From Astrothelium macrocarpum (lineage: Eukaryota > Ascomycota > Dothideomycetes > Trypetheliales > Trypetheliaceae): DNA of 64,000 bases. The notes under the pieces are model-generated. The model saw only the letters and a list, made by a program, of their open reading frames with translations. It was not told the origin of the DNA and searched no databases. The position numbers were made by a program, and so were the translations under genes. The stretch covers positions 433,449 to 497,448 of the forward strand of contig JAGEMR010000011.1 in assembly GCA_021030915.1 (NCBI GenBank). The letters are read 5' to 3'. Below are positions 60,212 to 64,000 of the stretch, one piece after another (positions within the stretch are counted from its first letter, which is position 1; every line of letters begins with the position of its first letter).

Positions 60212-61659
60212 ATGAATGCACCAAGCACTTCTCCCCCGCATTCCAGTACGGGAAGGACCGAGGGAGATCGAGGAGAGAACGGGTTTAATAAGATTTCTTC
60301 AGATGTCGATGACTTTGTGCACTCTTTACGATTGATAGAATTTGATTCTTTCAAGGGGGAAGACGCACGCCACCAAGCTCTCTCTGCTGCACGAAAGCTG
60401 GTACGAAGACTGGAAACACCCGTTGAGACAGCATGGGCTCTGTCGTTCGATACACCTGCCCTCTATACTGCACTGAGAGCTGCGCACGATAACAACATAT
60501 TCAGACGCCTTGATGAAGATAACCAGAAGCCGAAGACCACAGCCGAACTTACTGATGTAGCTGATCCCGCCTTAATGCTACGTGTCCTGCGTCATCTTGC
60601 AGCCATGGATATCGTAGATCAACATGGACCGGATCTCTGGAGAGCCACACGGCACAGTTCGAGCTATCAGAATGATGAGGTCTTTGCAATTGCAGAGTAT
60701 TCGAACCAGGTTACGTTCCATTCTTACCGCATCCTCCCAAAGTATTGGCAGTCCGTTGAGTACTGGCCTCCCAATTCGGTTAACGGAAGTTGGCAATACT
60801 TTATCGGAAGAGACCAATTGTTTTATGACTGGGTTGGCGACCATCCCGAAGTTCAAGACTGTTTCACAAGCCTGATGAAAGGATACGCTTCTCAGCGGGG
60901 AGCCTGGATAGACGTGTATCCGACGGAAACTATAATGCTAACGGCCAAAAAAGATGGTCCCCTGGTTGTAGATATTGGTTGGTTGATAGACCCAACCAAA
61001 GTCTAATCAGCTGACATGATAACACAGGGGCTGGTTCTGGTCACGATCTTATGAAGTTTATGCACCGACATCCTGAAGCTGCGGGCCGTTTGATCTTCCA
61101 AGACCGCGAGCATGTAGTGAAAACTGCCACCGAAAATGACAACCGTAATGGACTGGTGCCTATGCCTTATGACTTCTTCGAGCGGCAGCCTGTTGAAGGT
61201 TTACTTGCACCATTATTACTAAAATGTGGGAAGAAGCTAATCACCTTTAGGTGCAAGGGCATATTTTTTTCACAGCATTCTACATAACTGGTGAGCTTGA
61301 CCTCCCTTAATTTAGCGAAACCGAGACTCTTTCGAATCAGTTTGTGATGGGGTCATGTGTTGACAAACTCCAGGCCGGATCGAGAAGGACGTCTAATCCT
61401 CCAAAATGTCAGTAAGGCGATGACAAAAGATTACAGCGCCGTCCTCATCAACGACATGATAGTTCCTGATCACAACGCCGATAGATTCCAAACTGGTCTG
61501 GATTTGTGTATGGCGTCAATACTAAATGCGAAGGAGCGAAGCGAATCCGAATGGGCGTCATTTCTAAATTCGGCTGGATTCAAAGTGCGTAAGTTCTGGA
61601 AACACCCGTCCATGCACGACGGAGTGATCGAGGCTGTTCCGATAGAGTGGGATGAATAA
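60212..61659 (+). CDS. O-methyltransferase (fungal secondary-metabolite type)
   Basis: Exons are 60212-60977, 61028-61198, 61251-61290 and 61374-61659 (introns of 50, 52 and 83 bp), giving 420 residues. The SAM-binding glycine motif VVDIGAGSGHD is formed across the first intron at about 252-262, and the FFHSILHNWPD segment carrying the catalytic-base histidine is assembled from exons 3 and 4. The C-terminus (SILNAKERSESEWASFLNSAGFKV) is the typical last fold element. The N-terminal half has the winged-helix dimerisation region (LMLRVLRHLAAMDIV). Relatives methylate hydroxyl groups of polyketides and aromatic metabolites. The gene is intact and of normal composition although it lies between two inverted, RIP-decayed hAT copies. 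A functional link with the NRPS-like genes 17 kb away is plausible but unproven. Confidence 0.9.
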
Positions 61660-61952
61660 ACAGACACATCAACACTTGCTTCTTTTCGTTGGTTTGGAAG
61701 TTTCGAAGTGTAAATCTCAGCTTAGAGTCTCGTTAAAAGAATGTTGAGCAAAGTCTTGATTGTTTTTTGCATAATTTGGAGCTTTAGAAAAATTGAGGTT
61801 GCTATCTTTTATTTCGTTCTCGATGGGGCGTGTCCTGATATACGTGGAATGGAGTTCCTAGGAGCTTCGCCTTAATTTGAAGTGCAATAAAGCGCGAGAA
61901 ATACCTGGCCTGGCCAATTGTTCCTCCGTGGTACCAAAATGCTGGGTCTTGA

Positions 61953-64000
61953 CAGGGGTCGGAAGGATCATTAAGGTATGGCATCATTATGCAGGATTCT
62001 GGATTATTTGGATAGCATAGGATAGCATAATAATCCTGGATTATTCAGAGATATATCCGATAATTCCGATTTTATTTTAATTATTGAAATTTAATTTTAA
62101 TATTAAAAAATTCTTTCATCTGATTTTTATATAAAATATATTATTTATAATGAATTTTAATTCTGAAATTTTTTTTATTATTTTTTTTGAAATTTCTGAT
62201 ATATAAAAATTTAAAAAAAAGATTTCAGATTTTTATCAATATATCCACGATTTATATAAAAATAAATCAATTAAATAAAATAAATGATTATTTTTTTATT
62301 ATAATTAAAAGAATTATTCATATATATCGAATATTAATATAAATTTTCGGTATTATATTATAATATATAATATTATTAATGAAATTCGTATTTCTCATAC
62401 AAAAGAAATTTTATATATTCAATCTGTATAATTATATAAAAAGGCCATAAATGATATATATAAGATGGATGAATTTGAGATTCTAGTATTAAAAAGAATT
62501 CTCAATAAAAATGTCTTCAGAAAAGCGCTGATCAATCTGATTATCGTACGAAATCTTCCGTTCCAATTATTCAAATAACCAGAATTTTATACGATCTATT
62601 TAATTCTGAATTTTATATCAATTTCAATGATCCGTTTAAATAATAAAAATTTTATTTTTTTTATTCAAAAATAATACAATTATTAATAAAATATTATATA
62701 AAAAGATTTTTAATTTATATTTATAAATATCCATTTTTTTATTAATATCTGAATTTTATTAAATAATCTTTTTTTTTTTATAATTTATATTTATTATATA
62801 AATAATAAAATGAAATTTCAGAATATTTTTTTTATTTTTTATATAATAATTAAATATTCAAAAAAGAATTAATAAAAATTCATTTTTTTGATATTTTAAA
62901 AATATAAAATCGTATAAAAATTTGATATTCTGATTATAAATAATTTAAATATAAATAATATTTTTTATTTTATAATAAATAAATATATAAAAGAATAAAA
63001 TATTAATTAAAATTTATAAAAATAAAGAATTTATTATCAAAAATATATTATCAATTTTGTTATATAAAATTTTTTATTCAAAAATTTTTTTAATTTAATA
63101 ATATTTGAATTATATAATTAGAAAAAAAATAAAAATATAAATTTAAATAAAAAATAGATAAAAAAAAAAATAGATCAATTTCATATATTTGGAATTTTTG
63201 GAAAATTTTATAATATTATTATTTATAATCGTAATTCGTCATTTCGTTTGGTGGAATTTAAACGAATAATTAGAAGAATAATCCCATTGAATAATCATAC
63301 GAAATGGAATTTCTGATTCTTTTTTTTCGATATAATTTTAAAATACGAGATCAATATCAATGAATATATTAAATTTCATTTCGATATTCTATTATCTGAT
63401 ATTCTCAATATATATGAATGGAATTAGTTTCGTATAATTCACGTCTTTTTGAAATCGTTTTATTATATAATATTTGAAATATAAAATCATAAAATATGTT
63501 TGAATAAAATTCTTTTGATAATGGATATTTTATTCATATATATAGAGAATTCTTTGGTATAAAATCTAATTTTATTCGTATAAAATTTTACTGATAGAAA
63601 ATAAGAATAAATACAGAAAATTTAATAAAGAATTTGTCGTACGAATTCATAAATACTGGAAAAAATATCGGAAATATTATCAATATTTAAATGATTCATC
63701 ATATTATATAATAATATTTATATTTCATTCAAATAATTGTATGAAATATATCAAAAAAATCTGACAAAAAAATTAAAAAAAGGTAATTTTATATAAAATT
63801 GAATTTTTTTGATATTGATTCAAAAATATTCATAATATTTCTGAATCTATTTCATATATTGATATCCAAAATCAAATTTTATCGGAATAATGAATCCAAT
63901 TAAATACGTATAATAAAATTTATATAAATATATAAAATAAAATTAAAATAAAAAAATAAATAAAAAATGAATATAAAAAATATTATAATAAAATATTATA
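61953..64000 (+). mobile_element. hAT transposon copy C (incomplete, runs off the window)
   Basis: Begins with CAGGGGTCGGAAGGATCATT and, from there to the window end, is the reverse complement of copy B over at least 2 kb. A copy of B's length would end near 64623. The transposase remnant is on the plus strand near 62464-62640, with the same LIIVRNLPFQLF motif. The candidate duplication on this side is the 8 bp at 61945-61952 (GGTCTTGA). The other side is not visible. Extremely AT-rich. Confidence 0.88.

Overview
The window comes from a filamentous ascomycete (Pezizomycotina). The support is short 47-95 bp spliceosomal introns with fungal branch points, a velvet-family regulator, a HET-domain protein, fungal-type rhodopsin-domain membrane proteins, NRPS-like enzymes, and transposons that look heavily mutated by repeat-induced point mutation (RIP). 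The class cannot be fixed from this sequence alone.

Left half, about 1-27 kb (ordinary, gene-dense to moderately sparse). A Nudix ADP-sugar pyrophosphatase (+) faces CTP synthase (-), whose first coding exons are very small and include an apparent AT-AC intron. A VelC-like velvet protein (-) follows, with a gene-free 5.2 kb upstream of it. Then come a 2-oxoglutarate/Fe(II) oxygenase (-), a CAP/SCP protein (+), the exosome subunit Rrp45 (-) divergent from the spliceosome factor Cwc15 (+), a glycine-rich repeat protein (-), a peroxisomal acyl-CoA ligase-like enzyme ending in AKL (+), a large disordered protein (+) and a Cys/His-rich acidic protein (+).

Middle, about 28-44 kb (accessory). It holds a HET protein, a Cys-rich single-pass membrane protein, a SAM methyltransferase with a long fold-back repeat just past its stop, a rhodopsin-domain protein, a stand-alone adenylating enzyme, and an adenylation-thiolation-reductase (A-T-R) enzyme interrupted by one in-frame TGA. 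Together with the O-methyltransferase at 60 kb these resemble a small secondary-metabolism neighbourhood.

Right, about 44-64 kb (transposon nest). A second rhodopsin-domain gene starts at 44334 and ends at 59869. It is split by two hAT transposons, each with a perfect 8-bp target duplication. The first (44988-56464) entered an intron and itself contains a Fot1/pogo-type DNA transposon, a Ty3/Gypsy retrotransposon and a solo LTR, each with matching target duplications. The second (56602-59272) entered an exon. With both removed, the host gene reads as one intact frame. A third hAT copy, inverted, begins at 61953 and runs off the window, so the O-methyltransferase gene sits on an unmutated island between inverted hAT copies. 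The elements are extremely AT-rich, while the gene fragments between them are not.
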